A DNA stretch of 64,000 nucleotides from Cristatella mucedo (GCA_009760855.2 WPIO01000189.1:397001-461000), one strand, 5' to 3'. Shown: positions 51,101-64,000, counted from the first letter of the stretch. The notes: generated from the sequence alone by a model not told the origin. Program-made: numbers and translations.

Positions 51101-54100
51101 TTCTGAAGATCACCAGATTGGTGACCGAACAGGCATGTCTGAAGATCACGAGGTTCGCAAAAGAGGACGCATGTCCGCAGATCACGTGGCAGGTGACCGA
51201 ATGGGCATCTCGGCAGATCACGAGGCTGGTGACAAATCACACATGTAAGCAGATCACCAAATTGGTCGCCGAAAGGGCATGTCTGCAGAATACTAGATTG
51301 GCTAAGTAAGACGCATGTCCACTGATCACGAAGCCTCTGAACGTTCGGACATGTCTTTAGATCACGAGGCTGGTGACAAAACAGGCATTTAAGTAGATCA
51401 CCAGATTGGTGACCGAGCAGGCATGTCTGAAGAGTCCGAGGTTCACAAACGCAGATGCATGTCGGCAGATCACGAGGCTGGCAACCGATCATGCATTTCT
51501 GTAGATCACCAGATTGGTGACCGAACAGGCTTGTCTGAAGATCACAAGGTTGGCAAACGAGGACGGATGTGGGCAGATCACGAGGGAGGTGAGCGAATGG
51601 TCATGTCATCAGATCATGAGGCTGTCGACCAAACAGAAATGTCAGCAGATCACCCGATTTGTGACCGAACAGGAATGTCTGAAGATCAAGAGGTTGGCAA
51701 ACAAAGACCCATGTCGGCTGATCACGAAGCCCCTGAAGGTCCGGGTACGTCGTCAGATCGCGAGTCTGGTGACAAGTCACGCATGTCAGCAGATCACCAA
51801 ATTGGTGACCGAACAGGCATGTCTGCAGAATACTAGATTGGCTAAGTAAGACGCATGTCGGCTGATCACGAAGCCTGTGAACATCCGGACATGTCATCAG
51901 ATCACGGGGCTGGTGACCAAACAGGCATTTAGGCAGATTACCAAATTGGCGAACGAATAAGCATGTCAGCAGATCACCAGATTGGTGACCGAGCAGGCCT
52001 GTCTGAAGAGTTCGAAGTTCACAAACGCAGATGCATGGCGGCAGACCACGAGGCTGGTGACCGAACATGCATTTCTGAAGATCAAGAGCTAGGTGACCGA
52101 ACAGGCATGTCTGAAGATCACGAGGCCTGCAAACGAGGACGCATGTCGGCAGATCACGTGGCAGGGGACCGAATGGGCATCTCGGCAGATCACGAGGCTG
52201 GTGACCAAACAGGCATTTGAGTAGATCACTAAATTGGTAACAAAGCAGGCACGTCTGAAGAGTCCGAGGTTCACAAACTCAGATGCATGTCGGCAGATCA
52301 CGAGGCTGGTGACAAAACATGCATTTCTTAAGATCACCAGATTGGTGACCGAACAGGCATGTCAGCAGATCACCCGATTGGTGACAGAACAGGAATGTCT
52401 GAAGATCAGGTGGTTGGCAAAGAAAGACCCATGTCGGCTGATCACGAAGCCCCTGAACGTCCGGGGATGTCATCAGATCGCGAGTCTGGTGACAAAATAC
52501 GCATGTCAGCAGATCACCAGTTGGTGACGGAGCAGGCATGTCTGAAGAGTCCGAGGTTCACAAACGCAGATGCATGTCGACAGATCACGAGGCTGGTGAC
52601 CGAACATGCATTTCTGTAGATCACGAGCTTGGTTACCGAACAGGCATGTTTGAAGATAACGAGGTTTGGAAACGAGGACGCATGTCGGCAGATCACGTGG
52701 GAGGTGGCCGAATGGGCATCTCCGCGGATCACGAGGCTGGTGATCAAACAGGCATTTAAGTAGATCACCTGATTAGTGACCGAGCAGGCATGTCTGAAGA
52801 GTCCGAGGTTCACAAACGCAGATGCATGTCGGCAGATCACGAGGCTGGTGACCAAACATGAATTTATGTAGATCAACAGATTAGTGACCAAACAGGCATG
52901 TCTGAAGATCACAAGGTTGGCAAACGAGGACGAGTGTCGGCAGATCACGAGGTAGGTGACCAAATAGTCATGTTATCAGATCATGAGGCTGTCGACCAAA
53001 GAGGCATGTCAGCAGATCATCAGATTGGTGACAGAACCTGAATTTCTGAAGATCAGGAGGTTGGCAAGCAAATTCCCATGTCGGCTGATCACGAAACCCC
53101 CGAACTTGCGGGCATGTCGTCAGATCGCGAGTCTAGTGACAAAACACGCATGTCACTAAATCACCAGGTTGGTGACCGAACAGGCATGCCTGCAGAATAC
53201 TAGATTGGCTAAGTAAAACGCATGCCGGCTGATCACGAAGCCTGTGAACGTCCGGACATGTAATCAGATCACGAGGTTGGTGACCAAACAGGTTTTTCGG
53301 CAGATCACTAGATTGGTGACCGAAATGGCATGTCTGATGATCACAAGGTTTGCAAACGAGGTCGCATGTCGGCAGATCACGAGGTAGGTGACCGCATGGA
53401 CATGTAATCAGATCACGAGGCTGTCGACGAAACAGGCATGTCAGATGATAACCCAATTGGTGACAGATATGGCATATGTGAAGATTACGAGGTTAGCAAA
53501 CCAAGTCTCCTGTTGGTAGATCTCGAAGCCTGTCAACGTTGGGCCATGTCATCACATCACGAGGCTGTTGACGAAACAGGCGTTTTGCCGGAACACCAGA
53601 TTAATGAGGGAACAGGTGCTTCTGAAGATCACGAGGTTTCCAAACGAAGAAGTATGTTGGCACATCACGAAGCCCCTGAACGTCCAGGCATGTCATCAGA
53701 TCACGAGGGTAGTGACTAAATAGGCGTTTCAGCAGATCATCAGATCGGTGACCGAGCATGCATGTTTGAAGAGTCCGAGGATCATAAACGCAGATGCATG
53801 TTGGCGGATCACGAGGCTGGTGATCGAACCGGCATTTCAGCAGATCACCAGATTGGTGACTGAACAGACGTGTCTGAAGATCACGATGTTGGAAAACGAG
53901 GACGCATGTCGTCAGAACACGAGGTAGGTGACCGAATGGTCATGTCATCAGATCACGAGGCTGTAGACAAAACACGCATGTCAGCAGATCACCATATTGG
54001 TGATGGAACAGGCATGTCTGCAGATTACTAGGTTGGCTAAGAAGAAGCATGTTGGCTGATCACAAAGCCTGTGAACGAGATGCCACGTCATCAGATCACG

Positions 54101-56889
54101 TGGCTGGTTACCGAACCGGCATTTCAGCAGATCGCCGGATTGGTGACCGAACAGGCATGTCTGAAGATGACGAGGTTTGAAAACGAAGACGCATGTCGGC
54201 AGATCACAACGCATGTTAACGTCCTGGCATACCATTAGATCACGAGGCTGGTGACCAATCAGACATATCAGCAGATCACCAGATTGGTGACCAAACTGGC
54301 ATATCCGAAGATCACGAGGGTTGGCAATTGAAGACGCATGTCGGCAACTCACGAAGCCTTTAAACGTCAAGGCATGTCATCACATCACGAGGCTGGTACG
54401 TAACCGGTTTATCACCAGAAATCCTGAATAATGAGCGAAGGGTCACACCTGAAGATCACGAGGTTGAAAACGAAGAAGCATGTCGGAACATGACGAAGTC
54501 CTTGACCGACCGGGCATGTCATCAGACCACGAGGCTAGTGACCAAACAGGCTTTTCAGCTGATCACCAGATGCGTGACCGAACTGGTATGTCTCAAGATC
54601 TAAAGGTCGGCAAACAAAAACGCATGTCGGCTGATCACGAAGCCCCTGAACGTCTAGGCATGTCATCAGATCGCAAGTCTGGTAACAAAACACGCATGTA
54701 AGATGATCACCAGATTGGTGACCGAACAAGCATGTCTGCAGATAACGAGATTGGCTAAGTAAGACGCATGTCGGCAGATCACGAAGCCTGTAAACGTCCG
54801 GGCATGTCATCAGATCACGAGGCTGGTGACGAAACAGGCATTTCAGAAGATCACCAGAGTGGTGACCGAACTGGAATGTCTGAAGAGTCCGAGGTTCACA
54901 AACGCAGGCGCAAGTCAAGAGATCACAAGCCAGGTGACCGAACATGCATTTCAGCAGATCACCAGATTGGTGACCGAACAGGCATGTCTGAAGATCACAA
55001 GGTTGGCAAACGAGGACGCATGTCGGCAGATTACGAGGTAGGTGACCGCATGGACATGTCATCAGATCACGAAGCTGTCGACGAAACAGGCATGTCAGCA
55101 GATCACCCGATTAGTGACCGACATGGCATATGCGAAGATTACGAGGTTAGCACACCAAGTCGCATGTCGGTAGATCTCGAAGCCTGTAAACGTCGGGCCA
55201 TGTCATCACATCACGAGGCTGTTGACGAAACAGGCGTTTCGCCAGAACACCAGATTAATGAGTGAACAGGTGCTTCTAAAGATCACGAGGTTGGCAAACG
55301 AAGAAGTATGTCGGCACTTCACGAAGCCCCCTAACGTCCAGGCATGTCATCTGATCACGAGGCTTATAACCAAAATAGGCTTTTCAGCAGATCACCAGAG
55401 GCGTGACCAAGCCTGAATGTCTGAAGATCAGGAGGTTGGCGAATGAATACGAATGTCGGCTGATCACGAAGCCCCTGAACGTTTGGGCATGTCATCAGAT
55501 CACAAATCTGGTGACAAAAAACGCATGTCAGCAGATCACCAGATTGGTAAGCGAAAAGGCGTGTCTGCAGAATACTAGATTGGCTAAGTAAGACGCATGT
55601 CCGCTGATCACAAAGCCTGTGAACGTCCGGACATGTCATCAGATCACGAGGCTAGTCACAAAACACGCATTTCAGCAGATCACCAGATTGGTGACCGAAT
55701 AGGCATGTCAGAAGATCACCAGATTGGTGACCGAAACGGCATGTCTGAAGATCACGAGGTTTGCAAACAGAGAACACATGTCGGCAGAACACGTGGCAGG
55801 TGACCGAATGGGCATCTCGGCAGATCACGAGGCTAGTGACCAAACAGGCATTTGAGTAGATCACCAGATAGGTGACCATGCAGGCATGTCTGAAGAGTCC
55901 GAGGTTCACAAACGCAGATGGATGTCGGCAGATCACGAGGCTGGTGACCGCACATGCATTTCTGTAGATCACGAGCTCTGTGACCGAAAAGGCATGTCTG
56001 AAGATCACGAGGTTTGCAAAGGAGGATGCATGTCGGCAGATCACGTGGCAGGTGACCGAATGGGCATCTCGGCAGATCACAAGGCTTGTTACTGAACAAG
56101 CATTTAAGTAGATCACCAGATTGGTGACCGAACAGGCATGTCTGAAGCGTCCGAGGTTCACAAACGCAGATGCATGTCGGCAGATCACGACGCTAGTGAC
56201 AGAACATGCATTTCTGTAGATCACCAGATTGGTGACCGAGCAGGCATGTGTGAAGATCACAAGGTTGGCAAACGAGGACGCATGTCGGCAGATCACGAGG
56301 GAGGTGACCGAATGGTCATGTCATCAGATCATAAGGCTGTCGTCCAAAAAGCACGTCAGCAGCTCACCCGATTGGTGACAGAACCAGAATGTCTGAAGAT
56401 CAGGAGCCTGGCAAACAGAGACCCATGTCGGCTGATCACGAAGCCCCAGAAGGTCCGGGCATGTCGTCAGATCGCGAGTCTGCTGACAAATCACGCATGT
56501 CAGCAGATCACCAGATTGGTGACCGAACAGGCATGTCTGCAGAATACTAGATTGGCTAAGTAAGACGCATGTCGGCTGATCACGAAGCCTGTGAACGCCT
56601 GGACATGTCATCAGGTCACGAGGCTGGTGACCAAACAGGCATTCAGCAGATCACCAGATTGGTGATCGAATGGGCATGTCAGCAGATCACCAGATTGGTG
56701 ACCGAGAAGGCATGTCTGAAGAGTTCGAGGTATACAAACGCAGATGCATGTCGGCAGATCACGAGGCTGGTGATCAAACAGGCATTTAAGTATATCACCC
56801 GATTGGTGAACGAGCAGGCATGTTTGAAGAGTTCGAGGTTCACAAACGCAGATGCATGTCAACAGATCACGAGGCTGGTGACCGAACAT
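39151..56889 (+). repeat. 36-bp satellite, interior with marker monomer and higher-order blocks
   Basis: The same monomer is now organised in higher-order blocks. A marker subtype (GCAGAATACTAGATTGGCTA followed by AGTAAGAC) recurs irregularly every few hundred bp to about 2.4 kb, for example near 40500, 41220, 42015, 45245, 47690, 49340 and 51820. In the MSADHE frame it contributes TAG and TAA, so blocks read as frames ending MSAEY. Long-range matches include 43745 with 46019 (2274 bp), 45280 with 48258 (2978 bp) and 46943 with 49394 (2451 bp). No non-satellite insertion was seen. Confidence 0.95.
44180..44790 (+). repeat. Disordered patch in the satellite
   Basis: Monomer phase is repeatedly lost: truncated and fused monomers such as GTCCGGTTGGTTCACAAACG and GGCAAATGAACGTCCTGGGA, and stray one- to four-base changes. 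Long frames vanish here. It could be a real recombination scar or consensus error in the assembly. Confidence 0.7.
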
Positions 56890-59800
56890 GCATTTCTGTA
56901 GATCACCAGATTGGTGACCGAACAGGCATGACTTAAGATCACAAGGCTTGTAAACGAGGACGCATGTCGGCAGATCACGAGGGAGGTGACCGTATGGTCA
57001 TGTCATCAGATCATGAGCCTGTCGACCAAGCAGGCATGTCAGCAGATCACCCGATACGTGACAGAACAGGAATGTCTGAAGATCAAGAGGTTGGCAAACA
57101 AAGACCCATGTCGGCTGTTCACGAAGCCCCTGAACGTGCGGGTACGTCGTAAGATCGCGAGTCTGGTGACAAAACACGCATGTCAGCAGATCACCAGATT
57201 GGTGACCGAACAGGCATGTCTGCAGAATACTAGATTGGCTAAGTAAGACGCATGTCGGCTGATCACGAAGCCTGTGAACGTCCGGAATTGTCATCAGATC
57301 ACGAAGCCGGTGACCAAATAGGCATTTCAGCAGATCGCCAGATTGGTGACAGAACAGGAATGTCTGAAGATCACCAGATTGGTGACCGAGAAGGCATGTC
57401 TGAAGAGTTCGAGGTATAGAATTGCAGATGCATGTCGGCAGATCACGAGGCTGGTGACCAAACATGCATTTCTGAAGATCACGAGCTTGGTGACCGAAAA
57501 GGCATGTCTGAAGATCGCGAGGTTTGCAAACTAACACGCATGTCGGCAGATGACGTGGCAGGTGAACTAATGGGTCTCGGCAGATCACGAGGCTTGTGAC
57601 CAAACAGGCATTTGAGTAGATCGCCAGATTGCTGACCGATCAGGCATGTCTAAAGCGTCTGAGGTTAACAAACGCGGATGCATGTCGGCATATCACGAGG
57701 CTGGTGACCGAACAAGTATTTCTGTAGATCACCAGATTGGTGACCGAACAGGCATATCTGAAGATCACAAGGTTAGTAAACGAGGATGCATGTCGGCAGA
57801 TGACGAGGAAGGTGACCGGACGGTCACGTCACCACATCATGAGTTTGTCGACCAAGCAGGCATGTCTGCAGATCACCCGATTGGTGACAGAACAGGAATG
57901 TCTAAAGATCAGGAGGTTGGCTAACAACGACCCGTGTCGGCTGATCAAGAAGCCCCTGAACGTCCAAGCATGTCGTCAGATCGCGAGTCTGGTGACAAAA
58001 CACGCATGTCAGCAGATCACCAGATTGGTGACCCAACAGGCATGTCTGCAGAATACTAGATTGGCTAAGTAAGATGCATGTCGGCTGATCACGAAGCCTG
58101 TGAACGTCCGGTCGTGTCATCAGATCACGAGGCTGGTGACAAACAGGCATTACAGCCGATCATCACATTGGTGACAGAACAGGAATGTCTGAAGATCAGG
58201 AGGTTGGAAAACAAAGACGCATGTCGGCTGATCGCGAAGCCCCTGAACGTCCGGGTATGTTGTCAGATCGCGAGTCTGGTGACAAATCACACATGTAAGC
58301 AGATCACCAAATTGGTGACAGAACAGGCATGTCTGCAGAATACTAGATTGGCTAAGTAAGACGCATGTCGGCTGATCACGAAGCCTGTGAACGTCCGGGC
58401 ATGTCTTCAGATCACGAGGCCAGTGACAAAACAGACATTTCCGCTGATTACCAGATTAGTGACCGAATGGGCATGTCAGCAGATCACCAGATTGCTGACC
58501 GAGCAGGTATGTGTGAAGAGTCCGAGATTCACAAACGCAGATGGATGTCGGCAGATCACGTGGCAGGTGACCAAATGGGCATCTCGGCAGATCACGAGGC
58601 TGGCGACCAAACAGGCATTTGAGTAGATCACCAGGTTGGTGAACGAGCAGGCATGTCTGAAGAGTCCGAGGTTCACAAACGCAGATGCATGTCGGCAGAT
58701 CACAAAGTGGGTGACCGAACATGCATTTTTGTAGATCACCAGATTGGCGACCGAACAGGCATGTCTGAAGATCACAAGGTTGGCAAACGAAGACGGAAGT
58801 GGGCAGATCACGAGGGAGGTGACCGAATGGTCATGTCATAAGATCATGAGTCTGTCGACCAAACAGAAATGTCAGCAGATCACCCGATTGGTGACAGAAC
58901 CGGAGTTTCTGAAGATCAGGAGGTTGGCAAACAAAGACCCATGTCGGCTGATCACTAATCCCCTGAACGTCCGGGTAAGTCGTCTGATCGCGAGTCTGGT
59001 GACAAATCACGCATGTCAGCAGATCACCAAATTGGTGACCGAAAGGGCATGTCTGCAGAATACTAGATCGGCTAAGTAAGACGCATGTCGGCTGATTACG
59101 AAGCCTGTGAACGTCCGGCCATGTCATCAGATCACGAGGCTGGTGACCAAAAGGCATTTCAGCAGATCACGCGATTGGTGACCGACATGGCATATGCGAA
59201 GATTACGAGGTTAGCAAACCAAGTCGCCAGTCGGTAGATTTTGAAGCCTGTCAACGTCGGGCCATGTCATTACATCACGAGGCTGTTGACGAAAAAGGCC
59301 TTTCGCCAGAACACCAGATTAATGAGCGAACATGTGCTTTTGAAGGTCACGAGGTTGGCAAACAAAAACGCATGTCGGCTGATAACGAAGCCCCTGAATG
59401 TATGGACTCGTCATCAGATCGCAAGTCTGGTGACAAAACACGCATGTCAGTAGATCACCAGATTGGTGACCGAACAGGCATGTCTGAAGAATACTAGATT
59501 GGCTAAGTAAGACGCATGTCCGCTGATCACGAAGCCTGTGAACGTTCAGACATGTCTTCAGGTCACAAAGCTAGTGACAAAACAGGCATTTCAGCAGATC
59601 ACCAGATTGGTGACCGAATGGGCATGTCAGCAGATCACCAGATTGGTGACCGAGCAGGTATGTCTGAAAAAAGTGGGAGATTCACAAACGCAGATGCATG
59701 TCGGCAGATAACGAGGCTGGTTACCGAACATGCATTTCTGAAGATCACCAGATTGGTGACCGAACAGGCATGTCTGAAGATCACGAGGTTCGCAAAAGAG

Positions 59801-61235
59801 GACGCATGTCCGCAGATCACGTGGCAGGTGACCGAATGGGCATCTCGGCAGATCACGAGGCTGGTGACAAATCACACATGTAAGCAGATCACCAAATTGG
59901 TCGCCGAAAGGGCATGTCTGCAGAATACTAGATTGGCTAATTAAGACGCATGTCCACTGATCACGAAGCCTCTGAACGTTCGGACATGTCTTTAGATCAC
60001 GAGGCTGGTGACAAAACAGGCATTTAAGTAGATCACCAGATTGGTGACCGAGCAGGCATGTCTGAAGAGTCCGAGGTTCACAAACGCAGATGCATGTCGG
60101 CAGATCACGAGGCTGGCAACCGATCATGCATTTCTGTAGATCACCAGATTGGTGACCGAACAGGCTTGTCTGAAGATCACAAGGTTGGCAAACGAGGACG
60201 GATGTGGGCAGATCACGAGGGAGGTGAGCGAATGGTCATGTCATCAGATCATGAGGCTGTCGACCAAACAGAAATGTCAGCAGATCACCCGATTTGTGAC
60301 CGAACAGGAATGTCTGAAGATCAAGAGGTTGGCAAACAAAGACCCATGTCGGCTGATCACGAAGCCCCTGAAGGTCCGGGTACGTCGTCAGATCGCGAGT
60401 CTGGTGACAAGTCACGCATGTCAGCAGATCACCAAATTGGTGACCGAACAGGCATGTCTGCAGAATACTAGATTGGCTAAGTAAGACGCATGTCGGCTGA
60501 TCACGAAGCCTGTGAACATCCGGACATGTCATCAGATCACGGGGCTGGTGACCAAACAGGCATTTAGGCAGATTACCAAATTGGCGAACGAATAAGCATG
60601 TCAGCAGATCACCAGATTGGTGACCGAGCAGGCCTGTCTGAAGAGTTCGAAGTTCACAAACGCAGATGCATGGCGGCAGACCACGAGGCTGGTGACCGAA
60701 CATGCATTTCTGAAGATCAAGAGCTAGGTGACCGAACAGGCATGTCTGAAGATCACGAGGCCTGCAAACGAGGACGCATGTCGGCAGATCACGTGGCAGG
60801 GGACCGAATGGGCATCTCGGCAGATCACGAGGCTGGTGACCAAACAGGCATTTGAGTAGATCACTAAATTGGTAACAAAGCAGGCACGTCTGAAGAGTCC
60901 GAGGTTCACAAACTCAGATGCATGTCGGCAGATCACGAGGCTGGTGACAAAACATGCATTTCTTAAGATCACCAGATTGGTGACCGAACAGGCATGTCAG
61001 CAGATCACCCGATTGGTGACAGAACAGGAATGTCTGAAGATCAGGTGGTTGGCAAAGAAAGACCCATGTCGGCTGATCACGAAGCCCCTGAACGTCCGGG
61101 GATGTCATCAGATCGCGAGTCTGGTGACAAAATACGCATGTCAGCAGATCACCAGTTGGTGACGGAGCAGGCATGTCTGAAGAGTCCGAGGTTCACAAAC
61201 GCAGATGCATGTCGACAGATCACGAGGCTGGTGAC
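56890..61235 (+). repeat. 4,353-bp higher-order unit, first copy
   Basis: This block is followed directly by a second copy at a constant offset of 4,353 bp (57646 with 61999, 58744 with 63097, 59264 with 63617). Its first 1 kb also matches 47.9-48.9 kb at offset 8,994, and 58.65-61.25 kb matches 50.01-52.62 kb at offset 8,633-8,635. It is thus a mosaic of older satellite blocks, with its right end lying between 61213 and 61258. Confidence 0.92.
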
Positions 61236-64000
61236 CGAACATGCATTTCTGTAGATCACCAGATTGGTGACCGAACAGGCATGACTTAAGATCACAAGGC
61301 TTGTAAACGAGGACGCATGTCGGCAGATCACGAGGGAGGTGACCGTATGGTCATGTCATCAGATCATGAGCCTGTCGACCAAGCAGGCATGTCAGCAGAT
61401 CACCCGATACGTGACAGAACAGGAATGTCTGAAGATCAAGAGGTTGGCAAACAAAGACCCATGTCGGCTGTTCACGAAGCCCCTGAACGTGCGGGTACGT
61501 CGTAAGATCGCGAGTCTGGTGACAAAACACGCATGTCAGCAGATCACCAGATTGGTGACCGAACAGGCATGTCTGCAGAATACTAGATTGGCTAAGTAAG
61601 ACGCATGTCGGCTGATCACGAAGCCTGTGAACGTCCGGAATTGTCATCAGATCACGAAGCCGGTGACCAAATAGGCATTTCAGCAGATCGCCAGATTGGT
61701 GACAGAACAGGAATGTCTGAAGATCACCAGATTGGTGACCGAGAAGGCATGTCTGAAGAGTTCGAGGTATAGAATTGCAGATGCATGTCGGCAGATCACG
61801 AGGCTGGTGACCAAACATGCATTTCTGAAGATCACGAGCTTGGTGACCGAAAAGGCATGTCTGAAGATCGCGAGGTTTGCAAACTAACACGCATGTCGGC
61901 AGATGACGTGGCAGGTGAACTAATGGGTCTCGGCAGATCACGAGGCTTGTGACCAAACAGGCATTTGAGTAGATCGCCAGATTGCTGACCGATCAGGCAT
62001 GTCTAAAGCGTCTGAGGTTAACAAACGCGGATGCATGTCGGCATATCACGAGGCTGGTGACCGAACAAGTATTTCTGTAGATCACCAGATTGGTGACCGA
62101 ACAGGCATATCTGAAGATCACAAGGTTAGTAAACGAGGATGCATGTCGGCAGATGACGAGGAAGGTGACCGGACGGTCACGTCACCACATCATGAGTTTG
62201 TCGACCAAGCAGGCATGTCTGCAGATCACCCGATTGGTGACAGAACAGGAATGTCTAAAGATCAGGAGGTTGGCTAACAACGACCCGTGTCGGCTGATCA
62301 AGAAGCCCCTGAACGTCCAAGCATGTCGTCAGATCGCGAGTCTGGTGACAAAACACGCATGTCAGCAGATCACCAGATTGGTGACCCAACAGGCATGTCT
62401 GCAGAATACTAGATTGGCTAAGTAAGATGCATGTCGGCTGATCACGAAGCCTGTGAACGTCCGGTCGTGTCCTCAGATCACGAGGCTGGTGACAAACAGG
62501 CATTACAGCCGATCATCACATTGGTGACAGAACAGGAATGTCTGAAGATCAGGAGGTTGGAAAACAAAGACGCATGTCGGCTGATCGCGAAGCCCCTGAA
62601 CGTCCGGGTATGTTGTCAGATCGCGAGTCTGGTGACAAATCACACATGTAAGCAGATCACCAAATTGGTGACAGAACAGGCATGTCTGCAGAATACTAGA
62701 TTGGCTAAGTAAGACGCATGTCGGCTGATCACGAAGCCGGTGAACGTCCGGGCATGTCTTCAGATCACGAGGCCAGTGACAAAACAGACATTTCCGCTGA
62801 TTACCAGATTAGTGACCGAATGGGCATGTCAGCAGATCACCAGATTGCTGACCGAGCAGGTATGTGTGAAGAGTCCGAGATTCACAAACGCAGATGGATG
62901 TCGGCAGATCACGTGGCAGGTGACCAAATGGGCATCTCGGCAGATCACGAGGCTGGCGACCAAACAGGCATTTGAGTAGATCACCAGGTTGGTGAACGAG
63001 CAGGCATGTCTGAAGAGTCCGAGGTTCACAAACGCAGATGCATGTCGGCAGATCACAAAGCGGGTGACCGAACATGCATTTTTGTAGATCACCAGATTGG
63101 CGACCGAACAGGCATGTCTGAAGATCACAAGGTTGGCAAACGAAGACGGAAGTGGGCAGATCACGAGGGAGGTGACCGAATGGTCATGTCATAAGATCAT
63201 GAGTCTGTCGACCAAACAGAAATGTCAGCAGATCACCCGATTGGTGACAGAACCGGAGTTTCTGAAGATCAGGAGGTTGGCAAACAAAGACCCATGTCGG
63301 CTGATCACTAATCCCCTGAACGTCCGGGTAAGTCGTCAGATCGCGAGTCTGGTGACAAATCACGCATGTCAGCAGATCACCAAATTGGTGACCGAAAGGG
63401 CATGTCTGCAGAATACTAGATCGGCTAAGTAAGACGCATGTCGGCTGATTACGAAGCCTGTGAACGTCCGGCCATGTCATCAGATCACGAGGCTGGTGAC
63501 CAAAAGGCATTTCAGCAGATCACGCGATTGGTGACCGACATGGCATATGCGAAGATTACGAGGTTAGCAAACCAAGTCGCCAGTCGGTAGATCTTGAAGC
63601 CTGTCAACGTCGGGCCATGTCATTACATCACGAGGCTGTTGACGAAAAAGGCCTTTCGCCAGAACACCAGATTAATGAGCGAACATGTGCTTTTGAAGGT
63701 CACGAGGTTGGCAAACAAAAACGCATGTCGGCTGATAACGAAGCCCCTGAATGTATGGACTCGTCATCAGATCGCAAGTCTGGTGACAAAACACGCATGT
63801 CAGTAGATCACCAGATTGGTGACCGAACAGGCATGTCTGAAGAATACTAGATTGGCTAAGTAAGACGCATGTCCGCTGATCACGAAGCCTGTGAACGTTC
63901 AGACATGTCTTCAGGTCACAAAGCTAGTGACAAAACAGGCATTTCAGCAGATCACCAGATTGGTGACCGAATGGGCATGTCAGCAGATCACCAGATTGGT
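61236..64000 (+). repeat. 4,353-bp higher-order unit, second copy (cut by window end)
   Basis: The 2.76 kb visible differs from the first copy at only a handful of single bases (e.g. near 62471, 62733, 63059, 63334, 63595). The array runs off the window, so its total length is unknown. Confidence 0.93.

Noticed and set aside
34545-63850. Hundreds of 60-340 codon ORFs on both strands in the satellite (e.g. 34988-36010 minus, 42049-42714 plus, 45026-45997 minus)
   Set aside because: They are open in four frames at once because the monomer is 36 bp, they begin and end at random mutations, and they have no recognised domain. I treat them as by-products of the repeat.
34012-64000. CRISPR-like repeat array
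   Set aside because: There are no unique spacers: every 36-bp unit is a variant of the same monomer, and the context is a eukaryotic genome.

Overview
The window comes from a nuclear genome of an intron-bearing animal. The one recognisable host gene is a cyclin B3 type mitotic cyclin, a metazoan family, and it is split into at least ten exons with ordinary GT/AG introns. Around it are decayed L2/CR1-like LINEs with (ATT)n tails, tRNA-derived SINEs, minisatellites and microsatellites. The phylum cannot be read from the sequence; a marine invertebrate or basal chordate would fit the repeat landscape, but that is inference.

Layout. 1-3.6 kb holds stacked, truncated, plus-strand LINE copies and one SINE whose 3' tail copies the LINE 3' end. 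4.17-20.12 kb holds the cyclin B3 gene on the plus strand: a CpG-rich, E2F/CCAAT-like promoter region with a probable non-coding first exon, then coding exons at 6498-6545, 6968-7114, 7969-8135, 12213-12354, 15161-15316, 15972-16211, 17118-17273, 17543-17698, 18579-18727 and 20021-20123. All junction phases agree and the model predicts 487 residues. The large introns contain LINE fragments (one nested in another), SINE pieces and a small TIR element. 20.1-34.0 kb has no host gene that I can recognise. It carries a GA microsatellite, a degenerate ATTGCATTGCAA minisatellite with a SINE inside, more LINEs and SINEs, an unclassified dispersed repeat in four copies, a large AT/AG/AC microsatellite and three short minisatellites.

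From 34.0 kb to the end of the window (30 kb, continuing beyond it) the DNA is one head-to-tail satellite with a 36-bp monomer. A five-monomer island of the same satellite lies at 28.47 kb. The monomer is 12 codons long and leaves four of the six frames open, which produces hundreds of spurious ORFs. The array has nested higher-order structure: an 8-monomer repeat near the left edge, a recurrent marker monomer from 39.2 kb on, an older duplication at about 8.6-9.0 kb spacing, and a very recent 4,353-bp tandem duplication at 56.9-64 kb whose copies differ at only a few bases. Divergent edge and homogenised interior fit satellite growth by unequal exchange. This satellite is the strongest candidate for something undescribed; there is no evidence here that it is a gene.
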